Assembly: GCF_002735645.1 (NCBI RefSeq)
Contig: NZ_PDZG01000023.1
Coordinates: 1-60,062, forward strand
DNA: 60,062 nt
Direction of reading: 5' to 3'
Source: Iodobacter sp. BJB302
Lineage (GTDB): Bacteria > Pseudomonadota > Gammaproteobacteria > Burkholderiales > Chitinibacteraceae
Part shown: positions 36,389 through 45,820 of the stretch, piece after piece
Layout: every line of letters starts with the position of its first letter
Numbering within the stretch: position 1 is the stretch's first letter
Position numbers and translations under genes: made by a program
Notes under the pieces: model-generated
Database searches by the model: none
Told to the model about the DNA's origin: nothing
Seen by the model: only the letters and a program-made list of their open reading frames with translations

Positions 36389-37147
36389 TTATGCAACAGC
36401 AAGCCAAATCTTGAGGCTAAGCCAATTGTTTTTCATTAGCAAACAACGAAAAACGTAACTTAATTTGCTCTGGCGGCAAAAGCTTAACCACGGGAGCTCC
36501 GGCTTTAATTCATGCCCCTCCCTGTAAAGCGTGTCCACCACCAGAGCGGATTTGGGCGAAGCCACGCTTTTTTGCTCTACCAGCCACCTGGCTTGCTGCA
36601 AGGCGGCCTCAGCAGCTGACCATTGCGCCCTGGCGGCTTTGAGCTGCTGATCGCGGGCTGGAAGCGCTGCAACCTGCTGTTGATTTTGTAATTCGCGCAC
36701 ACGGGCGGCGCTGCTTTCGGCGGCGGCAAGCGCCTCATCCGCCTGAGCTTGCGAAACGGCGTGCTCGGCATAGAGCTGGCTGATGCGATTTTTTTGCCGC
36801 AAAGCATCATGAGCGGTGGCTCGGGCCTGAATCAGCTGCTCGGCAATCACGGCGATTTCCGGGGCGCGTTTTCCCGACTGCAAATCCTGCCACTGCGAAT
36901 GCGCGGCCTCGGCCTGCTGCTGTGCCTGATTTTGAGCAGCCATTTCTTTTTCGGCATCTAAGGCAAATAAGGGCGCTTTGGCAGGAACCTGCTGGCCCCG
37001 CTTCACCCAAAGCTGATCAAGCCGCCCTGCCTGTGAAGAAGAGATATACACATAATCCCCTTCCGCATAGCCCTGATAGCTGGCCCGCTCTGGCGCACTG
37101 CATCCGGCCAGCAGCCAAACCAAGCCGTAAACCCAAGATGGCCGCAT
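36389..37147 (-). pseudogene. HlyD-family membrane-fusion lipoprotein, frameshifted and truncated
   Basis: From ATG 37147 (ribosome site AGGGA) the product begins MRPSWVYGLVWLLAGCSAP, a lipoprotein signal with lipobox LAGC and acylated Cys16. A biotinyl-lipoyl half (GRLDQLWVKRGQQVPAKAPL), then a long coiled-coil hairpin rich in Gln and Ala (residues 70-200) follow, as in YbhG/YhiI-type adaptors of ABC exporters. After VASPKSALVVDTLYREGHEL the frame shifts; one extra A near 36510 would give AGAPVVKLLPPEQIKLRF. Even then the reading ends after SLFANEKQLA, coded by the C repeat motif (TTCATTAGCAAACAACGAAA, 36431-36450). The C-terminal part and the exporter genes are missing. Confidence 0.8.
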
Positions 37148-37242
37148 ACGTATCCCTGTGAAAACTTTCTTCAGCCTAGACCTTGCACCTAAGAAAGTCA
37201 TAACAAGCACGGTGGGATCAAGCAATACGCTTTAGCGCATAA

Positions 37243-37284
37243 AAAAAAGGTGCAAGAAAATAGTATTTTCTTTGCACCTTTTTT
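37243..37284 (-). terminator. Terminator of prmB (bidirectional form)
   Basis: AAAAAAGGTGCAAGAAAATA pairs with the complementary TATTTTCTTTGCACCTTTTT (one bulge), giving T runs on both strands. It follows prmB by 25 bp and could also stop transcripts running the other way. Confidence 0.88.
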
Positions 37285-37308
37285 GAATCCAAACTGCAAA
37301 TAAGCCGT

Positions 37309-38217
37309 TTACATCCCCGCCTCTACCAACATTTCACGCGTCAGCAGGAATACAAAACCATCGCCGCTTTCGGTATCCAGCCACACAAAAGGCAGCTCGG
37401 GGAAACTGGCTTCCAGCTCGTCGCGGTTGTGGCCAATTTCTACCACCAGCACGCCCAGCGGATTCAGGAAGCGAGTCGCTTCTTCCAGAATACGGCGGGT
37501 AATATCTAAGCCGTCTTCACCACTGCCAAGGGCCATTTCCGGCTCGTGCAGGTATTCCGGCGGCAGCTCTTCTACCGAATGCGCGTCTACATAAGGCGGA
37601 TTAGAAATAATCAGATCGTAGAGCTCGCCTTCCACTGCGCTGAATAAATCTGAATCCATCAGATCAATGCGCTCGCCCAAGCTGTATTCCAGCACATTAA
37701 TTTCAGCCACATCCAGCGCGTCTGGCGATAAATCCAGCGCATCAATCGCGGCATCAGGGAAGGCATCGGCCATCACAATCGCAAGGCAACCCGAGCCGGT
37801 ACACAGATCCATCGCGCGGTGAATCAGCTCAGGGTATTCAATCCATGGTGTTAAGCCGCCCTCACGGATAATCTCGGCAATAAACGAGCGCGGCACGATG
37901 GTGCGCTCATCCACATAAAATTTGTACTCACCCAGCCACGCTTCCTTGGTTAAGTAAGCAGCCGGTTTGCGGGTTTCTACACGCTCTTTTAATACCGCCA
38001 GCACTTGCGTTAATTCTTCTGGCAGTAATTTTGCGTCGTACATGGGCTCTAAGCGATCAAGCGGCAATTTCAGCGTGGCTAAAATCAGATAAGCCGCTTC
38101 ATCCCATGCGTTGTCAGTACCATGGCCATAAAACAATTCGGCCGCGTTGAATCGGCTGACCGCAAAGCGATGTAAGTCGCGCACGGTGGTTAAGTGTTGC
38201 GAAGCGTGATCAAACAT
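37309..38217 (-). CDS. prmB: Ribosomal protein L3 N5-glutamine methyltransferase
   Basis: PrmB methylates a glutamine of ribosomal protein L3 during assembly. The 302-residue protein has the N-terminal RHxxAY-type substrate-binding half, the SAM site MDLCTGSGCLAIVMADAFPD (137-156) and the catalytic NPPY at residues 206-209 in IISNPPYVDAHSVEELPPEY. The phrase VDERTIVPRSFIAEII matches PrmB better than its paralogue PrmC. It starts at ATG 38217 and is divergent from rhlE. Confidence 0.95.
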   Translation of the reverse strand: MFDHASQHLTTVRDLHRFAVSRFNAAELFYGHGTDNAWDEAAYLILATLKLPLDRLEPMYDAKLLPEELTQVLAVLKERVETRKPAAYLTKEAWLGEYKFYVDERTIVPRSFIAEIIREGGLTPWIEYPELIHRAMDLCTGSGCLAIVMADAFPDAAIDALDLSPDALDVAEINVLEYSLGERIDLMDSDLFSAVEGELYDLIISNPPYVDAHSVEELPPEYLHEPEMALGSGEDGLDITRRILEEATRFLNPLGVLVVEIGHNRDELEASFPELPFVWLDTESGDGFVFLLTREMLVEAGM

Positions 38218-38373
38218 TGCGCTATTCCGTCAGGTTTAAATATGGGCGTTAGTTTAACCGATTGGCGGGCTTAGAGCCTGTTTCACTATTGTCCGATGGT
38301 CGGTCAGGGTATGCAGCGGGCCTCGCTTCGTGTAAATTGGAACGTTGTTCTTATTTTTCGGAAAGAAACACGC

Positions 38374-39753
38374 ATGACATTCGCATCGCTCGGGCTGGCT
38401 CCGGAAGTGCTCAAGGCAGTCGCCGAGCAAGGTTATGAACATCCGACGCTGATTCAAGCGCAGGCCATCCCTGTCATTCTGTCCGGACGCGACGTTCTCG
38501 GTGCAGCACAAACAGGCACCGGTAAAACAGCTGCGTTTACTTTACCGATACTCACCAAAATCGCTAAACACGCGAACACCAGCGCGTCTCCTGCCCGCCA
38601 CCCCATCCGTGTATTGATTCTTACACCGACCCGCGAGCTGGCCGATCAGGTTTCTGAAAGCGTCACCACCTACAGCAAGCACATGCCGCTGCGCAGCCAT
38701 GTGGTGTTTGGTGGCATGGATATTAAAGCGCAAATCCCAAAACTGCGGGAAGGCGTTGAAATTCTTGTCGCTACTCCCGGGCGTTTACTCGATCATATCC
38801 AGCAAAAATCGGTTAATTTATCGCAGGTTGAAATTCTGATCCTCGATGAAGCCGATCGTATGCTCGATATGGGTTTTATTCTGGATATCCGCAAGATTTT
38901 TGAGCTGTGCACTACGCGCAAGCAAACACTGCTGTTTTCAGCAACCTTTGCGCCAGAAATCAAAAAGCTGGCCGAAGACTTTATGCACGACCCGGAAGTC
39001 ATCGAAGTGGCGCGCCAGAATTCAGCCAATGAATCGGTGAAGCAAGAGCTGCATCCGGTAGAAAACAGCCGCAAAAAAGCCCTCGTTGCCCATCTGATCC
39101 GCACCCACAATATGGGGCAGGTCATTGTATTTTGCCGCACCAAAATTGGCGCAGAGCAATTGGGCCGCGAGCTGAAACGCGCTGGTTTTTCCGCCGAAGC
39201 TATTCATGGTGACCGCACTCAGCAATCTCGCTTAGAAACGCTGGCGGCATTTAAAGACGGCACGCTTAAAGTATTGGTGGCCACCGATGTGGCCGCACGC
39301 GGGCTAGATATTAACGAGCTGCCCTTTGTGATTAACTTTGAGCTGCCAACCAATCCGGAAGACTATGTGCACCGCATTGGCCGTACCGGCCGCGCAGGCG
39401 CATCAGGAATTGCGATTTCTTTAGTCGCACCAGAAGAAGAGAAAGCTTACCTTGGCATTCAAAAAATGCTCAAACGTGATCTGCCTCTGATTCCGGTTCC
39501 AGGCTTCTCACCAGGCACTACACCGCTTGAAACCGCTCCTCAGCCAGGCCGAGGACGCGACCGTATTCCTGCTGCACGCTCTGCTGCTGCACCTGTTGCA
39601 GCTCTGACCCGCAATATGAATACGCCGCCAAACAGCCGGGCCCGCGCACAAAGCTATGACGAAATGCCAGATGCACCACTGTCTAAGCTTAAGCGTGCAC
39701 CGCAAATTGCAGCTTTATTTTTACCGCCTAAGTATCAAGTAAACCAATCATAA
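38374..39753 (+). CDS. rhlE: DEAD-box ATP-dependent RNA helicase, RhlE type
   Basis: RhlE-group helicases remodel RNA in ribosome assembly and decay. From ATG 38374 (ribosome site GGAAAG) the product is 459 residues. Motifs in order: Q motif YEHPTLIQAQAIP, motif I AQTGTGKT (45-52), PTRELADQV, motif II ILDEADRMLDMGF, motif III LLFSATF, VFCRTKIGAEQL, VATDVAARGLDI and motif VI HRIGRTGRAG. The basic, low-complexity tail after about residue 390 is typical. An open frame extends 26 codons upstream but does not look like RhlE. The next gene follows within 8 bp. Confidence 0.94.
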   Translation: MTFASLGLAPEVLKAVAEQGYEHPTLIQAQAIPVILSGRDVLGAAQTGTGKTAAFTLPILTKIAKHANTSASPARHPIRVLILTPTRELADQVSESVTTYSKHMPLRSHVVFGGMDIKAQIPKLREGVEILVATPGRLLDHIQQKSVNLSQVEILILDEADRMLDMGFILDIRKIFELCTTRKQTLLFSATFAPEIKKLAEDFMHDPEVIEVARQNSANESVKQELHPVENSRKKALVAHLIRTHNMGQVIVFCRTKIGAEQLGRELKRAGFSAEAIHGDRTQQSRLETLAAFKDGTLKVLVATDVAARGLDINELPFVINFELPTNPEDYVHRIGRTGRAGASGIAISLVAPEEEKAYLGIQKMLKRDLPLIPVPGFSPGTTPLETAPQPGRGRDRIPAARSAAAPVAALTRNMNTPPNSRARAQSYDEMPDAPLSKLKRAPQIAALFLPPKYQVNQS

Positions 39754-39760
39754 ATCCGCC

Positions 39761-40195
39761 ATGAGTGATTTCTCCCAACGCTGGACCACAAGACTGCATC
39801 AGGGCTTCCCCCTTTTAAAAGCCATGCAGGTTCAGCTATTGGGAGATCAATCCGGCTGGCAGCTTGCTGCGCCCTACGGCCCCAATCAAAATGATCATCA
39901 CAGCGCATTTGGCGGCAGTATCAGCACACTGGCCACTATCGCTGGCTGGTTGTGGGTTTCTGAATTAGCAGGGCCCGGCGTGAATGTGGTCATTCAAACA
40001 GGCAGCACCCACTTTTTAAGCCCCTTAGAGACTGACCTGATCGCACAAGTGTGCCCGCCAGAAGCCAGCCAGACCGCTCGTTTTTTACATGCACTGCAAC
40101 GTAAAGGGCGTGCCAGAATGGCACTGGAAATCACCGTGGGCGATGCAATGGGGCAGATTGCTGCGCGATTTAATGCTCAGTATGTAGCGGGCTGA
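39761..40195 (+). CDS. YiiD-type thioesterase-domain protein
   Basis: The 144-residue product resembles the C-terminal hotdog domain of YiiD (thioesterase_dom family): LHQGFPLLKAMQVQL, GPNQNDHHSAFGGSISTLAT and NVVIQTGSTHFLSPLETDLI. The HHSAFGGSI segment at the start of the central helix is the expected active-site region. The acetyltransferase half of YiiD is absent, as in many betaproteobacteria. The start is only 8 bp after the rhlE stop, suggesting co-transcription, though no functional link is evident. The acyl substrate is unknown. Confidence 0.85.
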   Translation: MSDFSQRWTTRLHQGFPLLKAMQVQLLGDQSGWQLAAPYGPNQNDHHSAFGGSISTLATIAGWLWVSELAGPGVNVVIQTGSTHFLSPLETDLIAQVCPPEASQTARFLHALQRKGRARMALEITVGDAMGQIAARFNAQYVAG

Positions 40196-40389
40196 TGTTT
40201 CAGGCGCCTTGCGGGCAGAAAAAAATTAAAGTACATTGAGCCTTCCCCCATTCTTATTGCCAAAGTAATGATGATGCATACTACCCCACTCTGCCAAACA
40301 ACAGCTCTGCTGCTGTGTTTGCATGTGGCTTGCATCAATCTACCTGGCAATAATAAACCGAAGAAACAGCTGTCCCTCTGACGGAGCAG

Positions 40390-40420
40390 CCTTCCCGTCA
40401 GACGATAGCCGACGGGAAGG
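40390..40420 (+). promoter_or_regulatory. Stable hairpin in the leader of the dapA-like gene
   Basis: CCTTCCCGTC (40390-40399) pairs perfectly with GACGGGAAGG (40411-40420) around an 11-base loop, about 90 bp before the ATG. The 312-bp gap also has a weaker CAGC/GCTG hairpin near 40305-40320. No T run, so a terminator is unlikely. Confidence 0.5.
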
Positions 40421-40507
40421 TCTAAATAAATCCACTTCTACTTATTCCCTGAGCGCTTCAAGTCTGAAGGTATGGCCTCCCATGGTTTCGCGCACAGGAG
40501 CAAGAAT

Positions 40508-41383
40508 ATGACCGGGTTTTCTGGTATTTGGGTCCCCATGGTGACCCCCTTTTTAAATGGGCAAGTTGATCTGGCCGCAGCAGGCCGCCTGGCAAAACAC
40601 TTAGAAGAACAAGGCGCAGATGGGCTTATCGTCTGCGGCACCACGGGCGAATCCGCCACGCTTTCCCAAACTGAACAGCATCAGCTGCTCACTGCCGTTA
40701 TCCAAGCAGTCAGCAAAGATTATCCCGTGGCCTTTGGCATCAGCGGCAATAATACGGCAGAAGTAATTTGCGCTGCAGCGGCACTGAATGATATGCCCAT
40801 CGCCGCGCTATTGGTTTCTGCCCCCTATTATGTAAGGCCATCCCAAGCAGGAATTTTGCAGCATTTTGAAGCCATTGCTGCAGCCAGCCACCACCCTGTA
40901 ATTATTTATAATATTCCCTACCGCACCGGCGTAACCATAGAGCTGGCCACCATAAAAACGCTCAGCCTTAATCCGCAATTTGTGGCCATTAAAGAAAGTG
41001 GCGGCGGGCAAATAGAAGCTATTTATCAAATTATTAATGAAACCCCGCTTAAATTTCTAAGTGGTGAAGATCATCTTATTTTTATTACCAGCTGTATGGG
41101 TGGCAACGGTGCAATTGCTGCTGCAGCGCATATTCGCCCTGATTTGTATAAAAAAATGCTGCGCTATATCCAGGAAGGTAATTTAGCTGCAGCAAGGATA
41201 ATTGATCTGCAATTACGCCCGCTGATTAAGCTGTTATTTTCCGAGCCCAACCCTGCAGTAATTAAAGCAGCACTGGCCATGCAGGGTTTAATACACGATG
41301 AACTCCGCTTGCCGATGACTTCTGCCTCAGCAGAAACAAAATCAAAATTAAGTACGCTGCTCGCTGAAATCAGCGCCATTTAG
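40508..41383 (+). CDS. dapA: 4-hydroxy-tetrahydrodipicolinate synthase family protein
   Basis: DapA condenses pyruvate with aspartate semialdehyde in lysine and diaminopimelate synthesis. The 291-residue product has the (beta/alpha)8 lyase residues: GTTGES (44-49), VIIYNIPYRTG with Tyr134 and Arg139, and the Schiff-base Lys162 in VAIKESGGG. These match E. coli Tyr133, Arg138 and Lys161. The start ATG 40508 follows AGGAG. Overall similarity is good, but it might be a paralogue with another aldehyde partner, since the DHDPS family is broad and the gene stands apart from other lysine genes. A terminator follows at 41396. Confidence 0.85.
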   Translation: MTGFSGIWVPMVTPFLNGQVDLAAAGRLAKHLEEQGADGLIVCGTTGESATLSQTEQHQLLTAVIQAVSKDYPVAFGISGNNTAEVICAAAALNDMPIAALLVSAPYYVRPSQAGILQHFEAIAAASHHPVIIYNIPYRTGVTIELATIKTLSLNPQFVAIKESGGGQIEAIYQIINETPLKFLSGEDHLIFITSCMGGNGAIAAAAHIRPDLYKKMLRYIQEGNLAAARIIDLQLRPLIKLLFSEPNPAVIKAALAMQGLIHDELRLPMTSASAETKSKLSTLLAEISAI

Positions 41384-41395
41384 CATCCGCATAAA

Positions 41396-41425
41396 AAAGC
41401 ACTTATTGTCTGTAAGTGCTTTTTT
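41396..41425 (+). terminator. Terminator of the dapA-like gene
   Basis: AAGCACTTA and TAAGTGCTT flank TTGTCTG and are followed by seven T. It lies between two convergent genes. Confidence 0.9.
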
Positions 41426-41430
41426 TGTAT

Positions 41431-42183
41431 TTATTTCTGAGCGCCCCATTTTGCTTTAATTTGCTTTAACTTACCGTTATCGGCAACTATTTTATAGCCC
41501 TGCTCAAACTGGCTCAGCGCCCATAAGCCTTTGGGATGCTTAATACTAAAGCCAATAAACACATCCTGTTTGGTACTTGGAAATATCGTTTCTACCTGGT
41601 CTGCCACACCCGCGTTTTCTGCCCAATAACCAGGGATTTGTATTTCATTTGCCATAACCAGAGCAGCATCCAGGCTTTTGCCTGCCAATTGTTTTAAATT
41701 AATTTGCTCACTATTACCCATCACAAAAATAATTCCTTTTTTAGGCAACTGGCTGGCACTTGGCGGATATTCATAGCCATTGACCACGCCTATTTTTAAG
41801 CCAGGTTTAAGCTCTGCCTCGCTTTTTGCCGCAATAGGATTCGCTTTATTCTGAAAGTAAACCGGTGTGACCGTATAAAGCGGCACGCTGGGGAATTTGA
41901 CTTTTCCATTTAATGCCGGCTCCCATGCCATATTAAAACAAGCAATGGCGCGGGCATCTAAAACCATATTTTTACAGCGCGCATAGGGCACAACTTTAAG
42001 TTTTGCTTCTATGCCAACTGCAGCATAAACAGCCACAATCAACTCATTGCTATAGCCTGTGCCATCTGCTTTAGAAAAAGGCTCTGCCGCATTTTCTACC
42101 ATCAGCTCCACCACCGGCCCGGCAGAATAAGCTGATCCCATCAGCAGGCTGGCCAACGCCCCACAACAGATTAAACGCATCAC
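41431..42183 (-). CDS. Periplasmic substrate-binding protein (SBP_bac_3-like)
   Basis: The 250-residue product has a signal peptide (MMRLICCGALASLLMGSAYS, cleavage after SAYSA) and a type II periplasmic binding fold: YSNELIVAVYAAVGIEAKLK, VPYARCKNMVLDARA, GLKIGVVNGYEY and IQIPGYWAENAG. Such proteins bind amino acids or similar small ligands, either for an ABC importer or as sensors. No permease or ATPase is adjacent, so it may be an orphan or part of a signalling pathway. The ligand is unknown. Confidence 0.8.
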   Translation of the reverse strand: MMRLICCGALASLLMGSAYSAGPVVELMVENAAEPFSKADGTGYSNELIVAVYAAVGIEAKLKVVPYARCKNMVLDARAIACFNMAWEPALNGKVKFPSVPLYTVTPVYFQNKANPIAAKSEAELKPGLKIGVVNGYEYPPSASQLPKKGIIFVMGNSEQINLKQLAGKSLDAALVMANEIQIPGYWAENAGVADQVETIFPSTKQDVFIGFSIKHPKGLWALSQFEQGYKIVADNGKLKQIKAKWGAQK

Positions 42184-42437
42184 TCCACCCCGAAGATTAT
42201 TCCAGATCTAAATCTAGATTCATTCTGAGACTTAGCATCATATCCGCATGCATTGCCAGACAAGCGAAGCGGCAGTATCCGCCTTGCTTTCAATAATCAA
42301 TGAGCAGTGAATACCCATTTTTTTAAAGCATATTTAGTTCTTAAAAACTAAATTAAATAAAGAAAAATTCTCAATCCCATTGACATGCCATTTTATGGCA
42401 TTAAGATACGCCCATTAGTAAATTAGGATTTAATGAT

Positions 42438-43493
42438 ATGCGATTAACCCGTATGGCACTGCTTCTGAATTTCGCTATCGCAGGCTATACACACGCTTTA
42501 GTGCTTGATTTAGGTGTGGCCAATGAATACAACGGTTTTTTCTTTGCAGATATCAATACGGCAGCTTACGCAGAAGGGCGTCTGGCAGTAGGCGGCAATT
42601 TAAATGCAGGGTTTGACGTGGGCTATCGCAATGCTCACGATTCCTCTGCGCCCTCTCTTGTGGTGGCAGGCAATGTATTGCTGAGCACGGCATGGGGTAA
42701 GGCAGGCATTATCTCGAATGGTCCGGTCAAAAACACAGATACAAACACGAGTATTGGACTTAGCCCCGCCAGCTGGGTGAGCAGAGGGCCTAATCGCACA
42801 AACGGGCTGCAAATGGGCGATGTGGTCTATGGTGGTCAGCTCAACGCAGCAAGCTGGCAATATTCAGCAGCGGTTCAGAATCCCTCATTCATTGATTTTT
42901 CAGCAGCAAAAACTCAGCTCACTGCCTTGTCAAAAAAATTAGCCCAGCTGCCCTCAATGGGGCAATGGCACGCAATTGCCGAAGGCGTGGTGCTCAGTGG
43001 AAATGGCCAATCCGATTTACAAGTTTTTAACCTTGGCGATACCGATCTCACCAATGTTTACCTCAATAATATCAAGCCAGGCGCGCATATCATCATCAAC
43101 AGCACGCTGAGCAAAGTTGATTTTTCTGGCCATTATGGCGGAGAGCACGCAGATTCTGCTGACGCAATAGCAAAACATCGCGATCGCATTATCTGGAATC
43201 TCAGCCATGCGCGGCAGGTAAATATCAGTCGTTTTGTAAACGGCAGCGTACTGGCCGTAAACGCCGATGTTATTGGTTCCGGCCATATTGAGGGCACACT
43301 GATTGCCAATTCGCTAAGCAATGGCAATTTAGAATTGGGCTACGAGCCATTTCAAGCCATGATCATGCCCTCGCCAATCCCAGAGCCAGAAAGCTTTGCC
43401 CTCATGAGTATAGGCTTAGCCAGCTTTTTTTTACGCAAACAGCGTGCAACGCTTACTTCCTATAAAACTAAAAAAACACACAAAAGGCAATGA
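42438..43493 (+). CDS. Choice-of-anchor A family protein with PEP-CTERM signal
   Basis: The 351-residue product has a signal peptide (MRLTRMALLLNFAIAGYTHA) and a choice-of-anchor A domain: LGVANEYNGFFFADINTAAY, AEGRLAVGGNLNAG and the later HIIINSTLSKVDFSGHYGG and SVLAVNADVIGSGHIEGTLI. It ends with a PEP-CTERM sorting signal: PEPESFALMSIG, a hydrophobic stretch LASFFL and a basic RKQRA, then a further 20 residues, a rather long tail. Proteins of this class are processed by an exosortase (not in the window) and are linked to exopolysaccharide or biofilm matrix. The gene is monocistronic. Confidence 0.88.
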   Translation: MRLTRMALLLNFAIAGYTHALVLDLGVANEYNGFFFADINTAAYAEGRLAVGGNLNAGFDVGYRNAHDSSAPSLVVAGNVLLSTAWGKAGIISNGPVKNTDTNTSIGLSPASWVSRGPNRTNGLQMGDVVYGGQLNAASWQYSAAVQNPSFIDFSAAKTQLTALSKKLAQLPSMGQWHAIAEGVVLSGNGQSDLQVFNLGDTDLTNVYLNNIKPGAHIIINSTLSKVDFSGHYGGEHADSADAIAKHRDRIIWNLSHARQVNISRFVNGSVLAVNADVIGSGHIEGTLIANSLSNGNLELGYEPFQAMIMPSPIPEPESFALMSIGLASFFLRKQRATLTSYKTKKTHKRQ

Positions 43494-43531
43494 GTCACCC
43501 ATTCTCATCGATAACGAACACCAGTATTGTC

Positions 43532-43551
43532 ATTCCCGCTGAGAAGGGAAT
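43532..43551. repeat. dRS3-like 20-mer
   Basis: ATTCCCGCTGAGAAGGGAAT fits the Neisseria dRS3 pattern ATTCCCNNNNNNNNGGGAAT exactly. It stands in the gap between the PEP-CTERM gene and the Wadjet operon. Confidence 0.7.
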
Positions 43552-43699
43552 CCAGCTAAGCGACGGAATCTCCGGCAAAAAAGCTCACAAACAAGCACGA
43601 AAATGCGGGCCTTGTTTCAGGATATTCATCGGGTGTCAGTGGCTATTATGATCAAATAAGGCCTTAGACTATTAAAATGTAAGCTGCAGCCAAGAATAG

Positions 43700-43705
43700 T
43701 ATAAT
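43700..43705 (+). promoter_or_regulatory. -10 element of the Wadjet operon
   Basis: A perfect TATAAT lies 30 bp before the jetA start; no clear -35 was found at the right spacing. Confidence 0.5.
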
Positions 43706-43735
43706 TGCTTGTAAACTTTTCTGCACCGGACTCCT

Positions 43736-45178
43736 ATGGCCGACTATGCCACGCTTATTCTCTTGCGCCAAAATCACCCAGCGTGGCGCTTACTCTGCTC
43801 CGACCATGCCCCTTTGATTGCCAGTTTTTTGCAGCGGGTTTTTATCGCCCCCAATATTCGCGTCATGGCGCAAGCCGAGTTGGCAGAAAGTTTAGAAGAC
43901 GAATTATTTGGCCTGCGCGAACAACTTGGTCCTAAAGCATTCCCCAAATCTGCGCTTGATTATCTAAATGACTGGGCAAGTTCTGCCTGGTTGAGAAAAT
44001 TTTATGCCCAAGATTCAGACGAGCCACAATTTGATCTGATGCCTGCCACCGAAAAAGTCATCGCCTGGCTAGGCTCCTTAACAGAGCGTAGCTTTGTAGG
44101 CACGGAATCCCGCTTGCTTACTTTATTTGAATTACTCAAGCAAATGAGCCAGGGCAGCGAAACAGACCCACAGATTCGCCTTGCAGAATTACATCAGCAA
44201 AAAAACGCCATCGACGCCGAAATTTCACGGGTCATGGCGGGTGATATGGCCCTGCTGGACGATACCGCGCTTAAAGATCGCTTTCAGCAGTTCACCCAAA
44301 TTGCCCGCGAATTACTCAGCGATTTTCGTGAAGTGGAGCATAATTTTCGTGGGTTGGATCGACGCGTGCGTGAGCGCATTGCCCTGTGGCAAGGGTCAAA
44401 AGGCGAGCTACTCGAAGAAATCATGGGCGAACGTGATGCCATCAGTGATTCTGACCAAGGCCGCAGCTTTCGCGCCTTTTGGGATTTTTTAATGTCGGGT
44501 AAGCGGCAAGACGAATTATCTACCCTACTCGAGCGCGTATTGTCGCTCCCACCCGTCGCCGAGCTTAAGCCCGATAGCCGCACCCGCCGCATTCACTACG
44601 ATTGGTTAGAAGCTGGCGAACATACTCAGCGCACCGTCGCTGATTTAAGCCGTCAATTGCGGCGCTTTTTGGACGACCAAGCCTGGCTGGAAAACCGACG
44701 AATTATGGATATTTTGCACGGTATTGAAGCCAAAGCTCTTGCGCTAAGAGACTCTCCACCAAGCAGCCTGATGGAAATCAGCGACACCGCCGCCGATATT
44801 GAGCTGCCAATGGAGCGGCCACTCTATACCCCGACGATCAAGCCCATTATCGATAACATCTTGATTGAGTCTGGCGATTTTAACGCCGAAACCTCCGCAC
44901 TCTACTCGCAAGTTGTGGTCGACAAAGCCGCCTTAACCTTACATATTGAGTGCAGCCTGCAAGATAAATCACAAATCAGCCTGAGAGAGCTCACCGAATT
45001 ACAACCACTAGAGCAAGGACTCGCCGAGCTAGTGGCCTATTTGCAATTGGCAGGAGATCGCTTTAAAAGCGTTATCGACGAAGAAAACTGCGAGCTGATT
45101 GTCTGGAAACGCCGCGATGGAACAGAGCAAAGCAAACAAGCACGTTTACCACGCGTTATCTTTATCAGATCAAAATAA
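43736..45178 (+). CDS. jetA: Wadjet protein JetA (DUF3375)
   Basis: Wadjet is an SMC-like (MukBEF/MksBEF-related) complex that recognises closed circular DNA and restricts plasmids. JetA is the kleisin-like subunit. The 480-residue product opens MADYATLILLRQNHPAWRLL and shows DUF3375 features: AELAESLEDELFGLREQLG, DYLNDWASSAWLRKFY, a helical middle section and RRIHYDWLEAGEHTQRTVAD. Length is normal. Start ATG 43736 has only a weak ribosome site, but the N-terminus fits the family. It is the first gene of a four-gene block in type I order (A-B-C-D). Confidence 0.92.
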   Translation: MADYATLILLRQNHPAWRLLCSDHAPLIASFLQRVFIAPNIRVMAQAELAESLEDELFGLREQLGPKAFPKSALDYLNDWASSAWLRKFYAQDSDEPQFDLMPATEKVIAWLGSLTERSFVGTESRLLTLFELLKQMSQGSETDPQIRLAELHQQKNAIDAEISRVMAGDMALLDDTALKDRFQQFTQIARELLSDFREVEHNFRGLDRRVRERIALWQGSKGELLEEIMGERDAISDSDQGRSFRAFWDFLMSGKRQDELSTLLERVLSLPPVAELKPDSRTRRIHYDWLEAGEHTQRTVADLSRQLRRFLDDQAWLENRRIMDILHGIEAKALALRDSPPSSLMEISDTAADIELPMERPLYTPTIKPIIDNILIESGDFNAETSALYSQVVVDKAALTLHIECSLQDKSQISLRELTELQPLEQGLAELVAYLQLAGDRFKSVIDEENCELIVWKRRDGTEQSKQARLPRVIFIRSK

Positions 45179-45214
45179 ACATGCCTTAAGAAAACAGCAG
45201 CCCAAGAGATGATT

Positions 45215-45820
45215 ATGAGTGAAACAGAAATAGCCAGTGCCGATCTATCCACCCTGATTATTACCCTGCTTAAAGGCGTGATTTACCAAGATAGTGAAGC
45301 GAAGCTTTGGCGGGATTTGCTCGAGCTGCAAGTGCGGGTACGTGATTATATTGTGACACTGGGGCTGGAGTTGGTGCTAGACGAGGCCGAAGGCTATGCG
45401 TTTTTAAAGTCTAAAACCGTTACGGACGATGAGGCCGCCGCGCCCAAACGGCTGATTAGCCGCAGGCAGCTCTCCTTTCCAGTTAGCCTGATGCTGGCAC
45501 TGCTGCGCAAAAAACTCGCCGAATTTGACGCCAGTGGCGGCGACACCCGGCTGGTGCTAAGCCTAGACGACGCCAGCGAGCTTATCCGTGTTTTCCTGCC
45601 AGACAATAATAATCAAGCCAAGCTGCTCGACCAGATTGAAACCCATCTAAATAAAATTGCCGATCTGGGGTTTTTACGCAAAATTAAATCGGGCAATCAC
45701 ACGCTGTATGAAGTGCGGCGCATTTTAAAAGCCTTTGTCGATGCGCAATGGTTGGCCGAGTTTGACGATCAATTAGCCGCCTACCAAATGCAGCTCGCCG
45801 GAGGCACAAGCAATGACTAA
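45215..45820 (+). CDS. jetB: Wadjet protein JetB (DUF4194)
   Basis: JetB is the KITE-type winged-helix subunit that binds the kleisin JetA (MukE/MksE counterpart). The product of about 201 residues has DUF4194 sequence: [59 protein letters not shown] and [11 protein letters not shown] prefer ATG 45215 because AAGAG is six bases upstream; ATG 45209 is too close to it. The 3' end overlaps jetC by 8 bp, indicating translational coupling. Confidence 0.92.
   Translation: MSETEIASADLSTLIITLLKGVIYQDSEAKLWRDLLELQVRVRDYIVTLGLELVLDEAEGYAFLKSKTVTDDEAAAPKRLISRRQLSFPVSLMLALLRKKLAEFDASGGDTRLVLSLDDASELIRVFLPDNNNQAKLLDQIETHLNKIADLGFLRKIKSGNHTLYEVRRILKAFVDAQWLAEFDDQLAAYQMQLAGGTSND

Noticed and set aside
40390-40420. 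Lysine riboswitch ahead of the dapA-like gene
   Set aside because: There is a strong hairpin, but none of the conserved lysine-aptamer core could be recognised and the gap is short of the needed five-helix structure.
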